Shown piece by piece: positions 1-6,625 of a stretch of 38,497 nucleotides of DNA. The position numbers were made by a program, and so were the translations under genes. The notes beneath the pieces were generated by a model that saw only the letters and a list, made by a program, of their open reading frames with translations, was not told the origin of the DNA and searched no databases. Source of the DNA: Thermoprotei archaeon (lineage in GTDB: Archaea > Thermoproteota > Methanomethylicia > Nezhaarchaeales > B40-G2); assembly GCA_003649615.1 (NCBI GenBank), contig QMSI01000006.1, positions 1-38,497 of the forward strand. The letters run 5' to 3'. The stretch's first letter is position 1, and each line of letters begins with the position of its first letter.

Positions 1-375
<375 letters not shown>

Positions 376-445
376 GCTTAACCTTGGCTAGCTGGGCGGC
401 AACCATCACCTATGCGCGGCCCCACACCTACCCTCAACTATGAAA

Positions 446-455
446 AGCTTTTATC
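446..455 (+). promoter_or_regulatory. TATA-like box of tRNA-Ile
   Basis: The AT-rich motif AGCTTTTATC is centred about 28 bases before the tRNA 5' end at 479, the usual archaeal TATA spacing. It could drive the tRNA independently of the rRNA transcript. The call rests on sequence and spacing only. Confidence 0.45.
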
Positions 456-478
456 TTCCCGTCCCTCAACTCTCCCAC

Positions 479-581
479 GGGCCCGTAGCTCAGCCTGGTT
501 GGAGCGTCCGACGCTCCGCCTAAAGGCGGGCGGGCGAAGCTGATAACCGGAAGGTCATGGGTTCAAATCCCATCGGGCCCA
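479..581 (+). tRNA. tRNA-Ile(GAU) with a 28-nt intron at position 30/31
   Basis: The acceptor stem is GGGCCCG (479-485) with CGGGCCC (574-580) and discriminator A581; no CCA is encoded. The D-stem is GCTC/GAGC. The anticodon loop CTGATAA (540-546) has anticodon GAT at 542-544. The T-arm is ATGGG-TTCAAAT-CCCAT. The 5' anticodon strand is interrupted after TCCG (507-510). Removing 511-538 joins G539 and restores TCCGG paired to CCGGA (547-551). The intron is therefore between tRNA positions 30 and 31, not the canonical 37/38. A bulge-helix-bulge fold supports this: 505-508 pairs with 533-536, flanked by 3-nt bulges 509-511 and 537-539, with both cuts after the second bulge base. The intron also carries a CCGCC-TAAA-GGCGG hairpin. 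Confidence 0.95.
511..538 (+). other. noncanonical BHB intron in tRNA-Ile
   Basis: The 28-nt intron is delimited by restoring a perfect 5-bp anticodon stem and by a canonical 3-4-3 bulge-helix-bulge geometry. The central helix is C505-G536, G506-C535, T507-G534 and C508-G533. The inner hairpin is 516-520 with 525-529. It would be removed by the archaeal tRNA splicing endonuclease, probably the heteromeric type, which is the form known to cut noncanonical sites. Confidence 0.85.
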
Positions 582-778
582 TAGCTTTTCAAGCCCAGCA
601 AGTCTTGAAGCATTAAATCAGCTTCAAAAGCTTTGCGTACCTACGCAGAGCAGCGAAGCAAAAATAAGCCGGATCAGAACCTCAAGGAAACCTAATAGCT
701 TAACACTTCATAAGTAATAAAGATATAAAGTTAGTAACATTTATATTAGAGGCTGGCCTACGCTGCGCGGGCTCCTCT

Positions 779-1303
779 TTGAAAGCTAAGGAAGTGGCCT
801 TCATCGGAGCTTTCTCCGCCTTAGCCTGGGCCTTAGCCTCCCTCAACAAGCTTCTTCCTAAAGGCGTGGGACACGTAACCCTCGACGCTGTCTTCATTAC
901 CTTCCTCCTACTCCTGGCTGTCCAGCTGACCGGTAGGATAGGGGTGGCCACCGCCATAGGCTTCATAACAGGCCTGTTGATGCCCCTTCTCGGAGCGAAG
1001 CCGATAGCCTTGGTTTCCTGGTCTATAAGAGGCTTAGTGATAGACTTAGTTCTCCTAGCCACTCACCATAAAGCCTGCTGCTTGAAATGCTGCAGCCTAG
1101 CAGCTTCTCTAGGCTTCTTGGCTCAAACTTTGATAGGCAACGCTTTAAACATCTTCCTCTTCGTCAACCCACGCGCCTGGATGATGGTCTTAACCTTCGC
1201 CGTCACCATAGCGCTCATCGGCTCAGCCACCTCCATCATCGGCGCCTACTTAATCATCAAGCTAGCCCCTAGGATAAAGCAGGCCGTAGGTGTTGAGGCA
1301 TGA
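779..1303 (+). CDS. predicted membrane protein, possible ECF transporter S component
   Basis: This 174-aa protein is very hydrophobic, with about five membrane helices (roughly residues 5-25, 33-55, 57-78, 100-125 and 133-160) and short Gly/Pro-rich turns. Size and layout resemble substrate-binding (S) components of energy-coupling factor transporters, but no substrate can be assigned and no EcfA or EcfT gene is nearby. The start is TTG with no Shine-Dalgarno. A TATA-like TTTATATTA at 739-747 lies about 35 bases upstream, so the message may be leaderless or nearly so. The 3' end overlaps the trmO start by ATGA (1300-1303), so the two genes are translationally coupled. The membrane call is firm; the family call is tentative. 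Confidence 0.6.
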   Translation: MKAKEVAFIGAFSALAWALASLNKLLPKGVGHVTLDAVFITFLLLLAVQLTGRIGVATAIGFITGLLMPLLGAKPIALVSWSIRGLVIDLVLLATHHKACCLKCCSLAASLGFLAQTLIGNALNIFLFVNPRAWMMVLTFAVTIALIGSATSIIGAYLIIKLAPRIKQAVGVEA

Positions 1304-1800
1304 ACCTGACAGTCAAACCAATAGGACATGTAGAGCGTAACGGTCACGAAACACGCATAGTAATCCATGACGAATACCGCGAAGCCCTAGACTTCATCGA
1401 GCACTTCACCCACCTCATCGTCATCTACTGGCTCCACAAAGTACCTGAACATGAAAGAAACACAGTCAAGGTGAAACCACCCTTCAAAAACGTCCCAACC
1501 CTAGGCATCTTCGCCACTAGGTTTCCCGCTAGGCCCAACCCACTTGGCTTGACAACCGTACGCCTAATCAGCAAGCAGGGAAACAGCTTACTTGTAGAAG
1601 AACTAGACGCAGACCACCAAACTCCTATACTAGACCTAAAACCCTACATCCCTCTCTACGACAGGCCTAAAGGCCGAGCCAAGCTACCAAACTGGGTCAA
1701 AAGGCACATAAAACATCACCACAACTCCCATCCACACCACCACACCATCGAGGAACTCCTAGCCACCGTCAAAAGAATTCACAAGAACAAGACTAGCTAA
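1300..1800 (+). CDS. trmO: TrmO/TsaA-type tRNA t6A37 methyltransferase
   Basis: This 166-aa protein of the TrmO (UPF0066/TsaA) family uses SAM to N6-methylate t6A at position 37 of certain tRNAs in the characterised bacterial member. Family motifs are present in order: an N-terminal 'PIGHVE' strand, FATRFPARPNPLGL at residues 71-84, and LDLKPYIP at 111-118. After the core comes a His-rich tail (about residues 136-148), which is unusual and might bind metal. It overlaps the preceding membrane-protein gene by 4 bases. KEOPS genes pcc1, kae1 and bud32, which make the t6A substrate, lie in the same window, so a role in the t6A pathway is reasonable. Archaeal homologues are less studied, so the precise tRNA target is inferred. 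Confidence 0.88.
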   Translation: MNLTVKPIGHVERNGHETRIVIHDEYREALDFIEHFTHLIVIYWLHKVPEHERNTVKVKPPFKNVPTLGIFATRFPARPNPLGLTTVRLISKQGNSLLVEELDADHQTPILDLKPYIPLYDRPKGRAKLPNWVKRHIKHHHNSHPHHHTIEELLATVKRIHKNKTS

Positions 1801-2098
1801 TAGGAATCACCTCGAAATAAAGTAAAACAACTCATCGATTTAGTTCAATATACCCTGAAAAATTCAGTAACGCTCTTCGATCCCCCTCCACAGGTTTAAA
1901 GAGTCGTTTTACAACTCCCCATGTTCATAGTGATCGCTTGGAGAATGCACCGCCTCTAGACGATGTATCAAACCTCTAACTTTTGCTGTTAATTGAGTTG
2001 TTATCAGTTTTTACGATGAAACTAGGGTACATACTTTAGAAATAATTAATATTTTAAGTATAGCACAAAAAGAAGTCTTGGAACGAGGAAGACAGCCC
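1801..2098. other. intergenic region, promoter of the EVE-nuclease gene
   Basis: About 280-300 bases without a convincing gene. It is clearly more AT-rich than the flanking housekeeping DNA. The last part contains AT-rich promoter-like sequence (2043-2060, including ATATTTTAAG). No tRNA, repeat array or terminator hairpin is recognised. It marks the left border of an AT-rich accessory segment. Confidence 0.5.
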
Positions 2099-3031
2099 AT
2101 GCCACTTACAGGTGCTTTAGTAAATGTTAGATACTCAACCCATGAACACTTTCGCTCAATAATTAAGGAAGGTTTATGGGGTTTTCCATTAGATAGCCGG
2201 GGTGTAAATAAAGCCAGATGGGAACGATTAAGAGAAGGGTCACCAGTACTCCTTTACTTTAAACATAAAGGGATTGAAGGAATCTACGCTTTATGTGAAA
2301 TTATTGGTAAGGAAGAAAACCATAAGCCTGTAGATTACTGGACCAATAACCCTACAGGGTATCCTTTCCACATAAAATTAAAGTTCATTATTCCTAAAGA
2401 CCATAAACCATCACCCTCAAATCCCTTTAGGCTAGAGTGGTTCGATCAGGTAAGACCCATTAGGAAAGAGGAGCTGGCATCATACTTTAAGGTAACTGCT
2501 CTTAAAGCTACATTAGACCGGTGGTCGCTTTTCGTCTTCGGAGATGAAGAAGGAAGAGGTATAACTTATCGCTACGCGACACTCGAAGCCATAATTAACG
2601 AGTTCAAAGCACGAAACATTGCCATCAAGCTTCCACCTAGATTAGGACACAAGGAGGTCATAGACATGATATATAACATTGGTCTCATGCAAAACCGCTA
2701 CCCTGAAAAAGAATACCCTCTTGAGGACAAGCGTATAGACGTAGTGTGGCGTAGAATACCTAAAGCTGTACCATACACAGTCTTTGAAGTAAGCATAGGA
2801 GGAAACCTTAACGATGACTTAATAAAACTCAAACATGCCATAGACATGTGGAACTCCATAGCTGTCCTTGTGACCACAAGCGAGAAAGCTCAAGAAGCTC
2901 AACGATGGATAACAGGAACATTCCACGAGGCAGCTAACGCATTCCGAGTAATAACCATAGAACAGATAAAAGAAGTCTATGAAGCAAAAACAAGATGGAA
3001 AAATCTTGAAAGCCAACTTGGTCTAACTTGA
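2099..3031 (+). CDS. EVE-domain protein with C-terminal PD-(D/E)XK-like nuclease domain
   Basis: A protein of about 310 aa. The N-terminal part (residues 5-150) reads as an EVE (PUA-like) fold: an initial strand ALVNVRYS, the 'EGLWGFP' segment, and the 'GSPVLLYFK...GIYALCEI' core. EVE domains bind modified bases in DNA or RNA. The C-terminal part has RIDVVWRR (D221 from the long start), then FEVSIGG (E237) and the helix LIKLKHAIDMWNS, resembling PD-(D/E)XK nucleases. The usual Lys of E-x-K is Ser here; K250 or K252 might substitute. Together they suggest a modification-dependent (type IV-like) restriction enzyme, by inference. The start is ATG 2099 with GAGGAA at 2085-2090; an in-frame TTG at 2078 is the alternative. 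Base composition is more AT-rich than its neighbours, suggesting acquisition by transfer. Confidence 0.72.
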   Translation: MPLTGALVNVRYSTHEHFRSIIKEGLWGFPLDSRGVNKARWERLREGSPVLLYFKHKGIEGIYALCEIIGKEENHKPVDYWTNNPTGYPFHIKLKFIIPKDHKPSPSNPFRLEWFDQVRPIRKEELASYFKVTALKATLDRWSLFVFGDEEGRGITYRYATLEAIINEFKARNIAIKLPPRLGHKEVIDMIYNIGLMQNRYPEKEYPLEDKRIDVVWRRIPKAVPYTVFEVSIGGNLNDDLIKLKHAIDMWNSIAVLVTTSEKAQEAQRWITGTFHEAANAFRVITIEQIKEVYEAKTRWKNLESQLGLT

Positions 3032-3176
3032 TATCCAATAACCATAAGTCAACTCTTAGACTATCTCGTACTATCAAGTCCAAACCGGTGGCCTTACCTC
3101 GAGAATCAATCGCCTAACTTCCTGTCTACCTAGACTTTTAAGCAAATTATCTCCTAGCTATTTGAAGGTGTGATAG

Positions 3177-3845
3177 ATGTCTTCTTTCTTTTATCTTCTA
3201 GCTTTAGTCTTGATTGCTTTGCTGCCTTGTTTTTTTGTTTTTATCTGTTTTGGTAGAAAGTGGCTTGCTTTCTTGTTTGGTTGGGCTGGTTGGTTTTTGG
3301 CCTTGCTTTCTCGGGCACCTCTTTTGCAGGTGCCGATCGCGGTTTATGGGGCTTCGGTGGCTGTTTCTCCTCTGTATTTGGGTTACGCTTCGTTTTTGGC
3401 AGGAGTTTTCGAGGAGGGTTTTCGTTTCTTGATTTTGTGGAAGGCTGAGTTTGTTAGGGTGGATTGGAGGCATTTGTTATCTTTTGGTTTGGGTTGGGGT
3501 TTTCTTGAGGCTTTTTTGATGTATGTCCTAAGTGTATGGGCGGCCGTGTTTTTCTTGGGATTTGAGCTGGGCTTCATGGATCTTTTGGCTGGTGCAGTAG
3601 AGAGGAATTTGGCTGTGGTTATTCATGTTTCATTGACTTTCATCGTGTTTAGGGCGCTGGCTCGAAGGGTGTTTTTGCTGGTTGCGTTGGCTTTGCATGC
3701 TGCGGTTGACTTTGTTGCTGTAGCAGCTCTTCGCTTGCTTGGGCTTGGGGTTTGGAGTGTTGAAGGGGTAGTCGCTGTGCAGGCTTTAATTGTGGCTATG
3801 ATTAGCTGTGTGGTGGCCGGAAGAGGTAGTGTCGGTAAGTTTTGA
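3177..3845 (+). CDS. YhfC-like intramembrane metalloprotease (CPBP/PrsW-related)
   Basis: A 222-aa, multi-spanning membrane protein with about seven helices. It carries the signature order of the YhfC/PrsW/CPBP protease relatives: EEGFRF at residues 79-84 (EExxR type), a glycine-rich helix ending in WGFLE (about 107-111), ER at 142-143 followed by H150, and LHAAVDF with H174 and D178. These polar residues inside hydrophobic helices are the presumed metal site. The substrate is unknown. The ATG start is preceded by GGTGTGA, a moderate Shine-Dalgarno. The coding strand is strikingly rich in T and G and poor in A, beyond what Leu/Phe/Val-rich membrane proteins require. It is monocistronic, beyond the EVE-nuclease gene on the same strand. 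Function is inferred from family resemblance. Confidence 0.68.
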   Translation: MSSFFYLLALVLIALLPCFFVFICFGRKWLAFLFGWAGWFLALLSRAPLLQVPIAVYGASVAVSPLYLGYASFLAGVFEEGFRFLILWKAEFVRVDWRHLLSFGLGWGFLEAFLMYVLSVWAAVFFLGFELGFMDLLAGAVERNLAVVIHVSLTFIVFRALARRVFLLVALALHAAVDFVAVAALRLLGLGVWSVEGVVAVQALIVAMISCVVAGRGSVGKF

Positions 3846-3897
3846 AGTTATTTGAGTTAGCGGCCTATCCTCAGCACGTGTGTCGTCTTTAATAGAG

Positions 3898-3922
3898 ATT
3901 TTATGGAACTATTCCATAAAAT
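3898..3922. repeat. perfect inverted repeat, 11-bp arms and 3-nt loop
   Basis: ATTTTATGGAA (3898-3908), CTA, then TTCCATAAAAT (3912-3922). It lies between the convergent protease and ATPase/small-ORF genes. It could terminate transcription, though no T-run follows it, or be a protein-binding palindrome. Confidence 0.7.
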
Positions 3923-3987
3923 TATCATCGATTAGAGGCCTTCCTCAACATAATTTTATAATGAAGCCGAGTCTATGAGTAGGCCTA

Positions 3988-4086
3988 TTAGGACTTCTCT
4001 CCTCTCTCTTCTTGTTTTTCGACAAGTTTCTCGTTGAGTATCGACGTTGAACGTTGCTTAATGTGTTTGTCGATGAGCAATGCCAT
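3988..4086 (-). CDS. possible 32-aa protein coupled to the upstream ATPase
   Basis: A short ORF whose ATG (4086-4084) overlaps the TAA stop of the ATPase gene in the arrangement TAATG, typical of translational coupling. It encodes about 32 residues: a hydrophobic start (MALLIDKHIKQ) followed by a highly charged, Lys/Glu-rich helix. No family is recognised. It might be a genuine accessory peptide, or a former C-terminal extension of the ATPase split by a stop change, or chance. Confidence is low because it is so short. Confidence 0.35.
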   Translation of the reverse strand: MALLIDKHIKQRSTSILNEKLVEKQEERGEKS

Positions 4087-5153
4087 TACATCGTTAAGAG
4101 AGCTTTCAGCATGGGGTCCATTACCATGTAGGTCTTGTTTGTCTTCTCAATGAGCATGGCTGCCTGTAGTTCTTGTAGGGTGGACTGTATGGTGGCGTCG
4201 TTTACTTGGTAGCCCTTTTTCCTCTCGACAGCTTTTTTGATCTCTGTCCAGGTGGCTGGTGTTAGGCAGGCTTTAAGGACCGCTAGGTGGGTTTCTCGGT
4301 CCCTATCCTCCAGGTAATGTTCTAGTTCTGCCTTCATTATCTTAACCCCCTCCTTGATAACCTCGTCGACCGCCTCTTCATGGTTTAGCCTCTGCACGGC
4401 CGCGTAGTTGCCGTAGAGGGTTAGCCATCCCGGTGAGGTTCCTAGCCGATCCACCGCGTCAGCTAGCTGATCTTCATTTACCCCTACTCTCAGCTCCATG
4501 AACCCGCGTCTCAAGAAGTCCAGCGCTTGTTTTCTAGTGAAATGTTGCAGCTTTATGGGGGTTGGCTTCCTTCCGTAGAGCGGGGAGGATTGGGATGGGT
4601 TTAGGAGGGTTTTAATCAAACCGAACATGGACCCGGAGAAGATGAAGATTATGTTTGGGTATGAGTTGAAGACGTTGGCTAGGAGCTTATGTAGCTGCGC
4701 TGAGATGGCAGCTAATTCTTGGACCTCGTCGAGCACTACTAACCATCGATCCTTAAGCCTACCTATAGCTGAAAGCAGCTTCCAAGCTGTTGATAGAGGC
4801 TTCCTTGTAGTCTTTAGCTGGATCCCGCTAGTCCCTACGGATAGTTCCTCTATGTTTAAGATTGCTTCCTTGAGCTTATCGAATATACCTTTAACACTGT
4901 TGATGCTCTCAACTAATGCTGTTAAGAAGCCTGCTGAGCCTTTAACCCCCCATAGGTTAATGTAAGCCGTCCTGAAACCTTCCTTCTCGAGGAGACTACA
5001 CGCAGTTCTCATTAAGCTCGTCTTGCCAACCATTCTAGGTCCTAGAACTAAGACCCAGTTTCCAAGCTTAACCAGCCTTACAACCTCCTCAACCTCCCTT
5101 TCCCGTCCATAGAGTTCCTCTGGGTGTAACTTCGGATGTAGGTCGAAGAGCAA
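4086..5153 (-). CDS. archaeal P-loop ATPase (ATPase_2 / STAND-like) with winged-helix C-terminus
   Basis: A 355-aa protein of the archaeal AAA-type ATPase family. It begins with the family signature 'ELYGRERE' (about residues 13-20), then Walker A GPRMVGKT (38-45), Walker B WLVVLDEVQ (137-145) and a sensor-like 'IFIFSGS' (about 169-175). The last 70 residues look like a winged helix-turn-helix. These proteins are common in archaeal mobile and defence-linked loci, but roles of individual members are mostly unknown. The start is TTG 5153; GGGGGG at 5165-5160 on the coding strand is an apparent Shine-Dalgarno inside a palindromic repeat. It lies 277 bases downstream of nurA on the same strand with its own promoter. 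A 32-codon ORF overlaps its stop. Autoregulation through its wHTH is conceivable but unproven. Confidence 0.8.
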   Translation of the reverse strand: MLFDLHPKLHPEELYGREREVEEVVRLVKLGNWVLVLGPRMVGKTSLMRTACSLLEKEGFRTAYINLWGVKGSAGFLTALVESINSVKGIFDKLKEAILNIEELSVGTSGIQLKTTRKPLSTAWKLLSAIGRLKDRWLVVLDEVQELAAISAQLHKLLANVFNSYPNIIFIFSGSMFGLIKTLLNPSQSSPLYGRKPTPIKLQHFTRKQALDFLRRGFMELRVGVNEDQLADAVDRLGTSPGWLTLYGNYAAVQRLNHEEAVDEVIKEGVKIMKAELEHYLEDRDRETHLAVLKACLTPATWTEIKKAVERKKGYQVNDATIQSTLQELQAAMLIEKTNKTYMVMDPMLKALLTM

Positions 5154-5186
5154 ACTTAACCCCCCTAAGTACTTACCCCCCTAAGA
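5154..5186. repeat. tandem palindromic repeat pair A, likely operator
   Basis: Unit 1 is ACTTAACCCCCCTAAGT (5154-5170). Unit 2 is ACTTACCCCCCTAAGA (5171-5186). Each is an imperfect palindrome with ACTTA/TAAGT arms. The pair sits between a TATA-like element (5186-5192 read on the minus strand) and the ATPase TTG start at 5153, covering the predicted transcription start and the G-rich ribosome-binding site. That is the expected place for a repressor operator. Confidence 0.7.
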
Positions 5187-5192
5187 TATATC
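5186..5192 (-). promoter_or_regulatory. TATA-like box of the ATPase gene
   Basis: On the minus strand the sequence reads GGGATATATCTTAG, with ATATAT centred about 36 bases before the TTG start at 5153. Transcription would begin inside repeat pair A. Confidence 0.4.
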
Positions 5193-5316
5193 CCTACCGC
5201 CTTTTTGATCGACACCTCCACTCGACCTTTAGCACTTAAATGGTCTTAAGCTGGATGGCTCTATTATTTGAGGATCGCTGGTTTTCATGAAGCAAGTTGA
5301 TGGATTGGTAGCTTAC

Positions 5317-5350
5317 ACTTAACCCCCCTAAGTACTTAACCTTGTTAAGT
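5317..5350. repeat. tandem palindromic repeat pair B
   Basis: Unit 1 (5317-5333) is identical over 17 bases to the first unit of pair A, and the identity runs on to 22 bases (5317-5338 versus 5154-5175). Unit 2, ACTTAACCTTGTTAAGT (5334-5350), is a perfect 7-3-7 palindrome. Pairs A and B are offset by 163 bases in the gap between nurA and the ATPase gene. Spacing of units within each pair is 17 bases. Confidence 0.7.
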
Positions 5351-5430
5351 AGATCTTTACCGCTTCGGTTGACGTGAGGGGTTACGCAGGTCTCCAGCTC
5401 GTCTTGATAGCTCTGTTTTAGTGAAGGTCG

Positions 5431-6624
5431 TTATGCTTGTTCTTTCTTCTGTGGGTTTAGGTAGGTGAAGTAGTCTGATATGGTGGTTTTGTCCTTTATG
5501 CTTTGGTCTCTTATGAGCCTGGCTTCTACTTCCTCAGTGAAGGCTGTGGTACTGCCTCGTGGTAGGGAGATGAAGTTGTCGATTAGGTCTACGGGGAAAG
5601 GTAGGCCTGTGGCTTCGTTGTAGAACTGGGTGAAGGTTGAAGCGAAGTCTTCTACGTCTATGCCTTCAACAGCCTCTACCTCAAAGGGTGGCATGGAGGC
5701 TGTGTAGCGTAGGTAGTAGCGCTGGGTGCGTGGTGCTTGGTTTAGGTTCATGTCTAGGTCTTCGCGGAACTTCCTCTCCCAGTCTCTGCGCGCCTGCTCC
5801 ATTAACCTATCTCTCTGGGCCTCTAGCTCCTTGGGTAGTTTGCCTTCCTGCTTTCTTCTACGGTAGAAGCGATAGTAGGTGGCGTACAGTATGGGGTCGC
5901 GGTCTAGGAGGGTTTGATAGGACCATAGCGACATCGGCGGCATAACCATGGTTAGGATGTGCTTGTCCCTTGCTCTTAGGCAGGCTTCTTCTCCGTGGTG
6001 GTATAGTAGCCAGCCGTCTATGGCTCTCATCACGCTCCGCCTAATCACGCATATCGCCCTACCCGTGTTCATGAGCTCGAGAGTCATGTCGCGCACCTTC
6101 CTGATCAGCTCTAAGCCTGTGGAGAGGCCTTCGACGTCGATCTCGAGGTTTCTTAGGTGGCGACAGTGGCCTCTGAAGTAGAAGTAGGGGCCGTCGAGGA
6201 TTACGTAGTCGGGTTTGTATTTACGGTAGGCTTCTAGGGCTGCTTTCCGCTCAGTGTAGGCCATGAGGAGCCTTAGAAGAGTTCGAAAGGTCTGTAGACC
6301 TTCTACCCAGCTTAGCGACCCTGCATAGTACCTTTCACCTACAACTTCCCTGTCTTTGAAGGCTAGGTAGCCCGCGGTGTAGATGGCGAACTCGGAGCCT
6401 AGTCGTTGGCTTGAAGTAGGCGACATGGATCCGTCGGCAGCCACGACTAGCTTTCCTCTCCCCTGCTTGATGGGGGTGAACCTGAAGAGAGGCTTGACCT
6501 GCTCCACGGCTTGAGCTAGCTTAGCCACTCTCATCTTTACTCGCTGGGCTTCCACCTCGGCGCTCCGGAAGAGAGCTTCTATGATAGGCCTAGGGAGCGT
6601 TAGAAGCGGGTTTTCCTCAGCCAT
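5431..6624 (-). CDS. nurA: NurA 5'-3' nuclease
   Basis: A 397-aa NurA-domain nuclease, partner of the HerA translocase in resection of DNA double-strand breaks. The N-terminal helical region is followed by VAADGS (D64-G65-S66), the first acidic motif, and VILDGP (D144) as the second acidic strand. Conserved 'VDLIDNF' and 'TTAFTEEVEARLI' segments close the domain. The ATG start lies one base beyond the herA stop, so the two are co-transcribed and probably translationally coupled. Length fits archaeal NurA (about 340-450 aa). Mre11 and Rad50, often in the same archaeal operon, are not in this window. A charged Arg/Lys-rich segment sits at about residues 250-290. Confidence 0.88.
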   Translation of the reverse strand: MAEENPLLTLPRPIIEALFRSAEVEAQRVKMRVAKLAQAVEQVKPLFRFTPIKQGRGKLVVAADGSMSPTSSQRLGSEFAIYTAGYLAFKDREVVGERYYAGSLSWVEGLQTFRTLLRLLMAYTERKAALEAYRKYKPDYVILDGPYFYFRGHCRHLRNLEIDVEGLSTGLELIRKVRDMTLELMNTGRAICVIRRSVMRAIDGWLLYHHGEEACLRARDKHILTMVMPPMSLWSYQTLLDRDPILYATYYRFYRRRKQEGKLPKELEAQRDRLMEQARRDWERKFREDLDMNLNQAPRTQRYYLRYTASMPPFEVEAVEGIDVEDFASTFTQFYNEATGLPFPVDLIDNFISLPRGSTTAFTEEVEARLIRDQSIKDKTTISDYFTYLNPQKKEQA

Positions 6625-6625
6625 A

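Noticed and set aside
700-1062. Minus-strand ORF of 120 codons
   Set aside because: It is a basic, low-complexity translation antisense to the membrane-protein gene at 779, which has proper helices and couples to trmO.
3923-3975. Possible C/D box RNA on the minus strand (GATGATAA)
   Set aside because: The C box is imperfect and no D box or C'/D' pair is found at suitable spacing.
4627-4965. Plus-strand ORF of 112 codons
   Set aside because: It lies antisense inside the ATPase gene, whose Walker motifs are intact; the plus frame gives no recognisable protein.
5229-5288. 19-codon ORF on the minus strand between repeat pairs B and A, considered as a leader peptide
   Set aside because: Too short, with no ribosome-binding site or regulatory codon run; chance is likely.
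5154-5350. Repeats considered as a CRISPR array
   Set aside because: There are only two pairs of 17-bp palindromes, with no regular spacers of 30-45 bases and no cas genes nearby.
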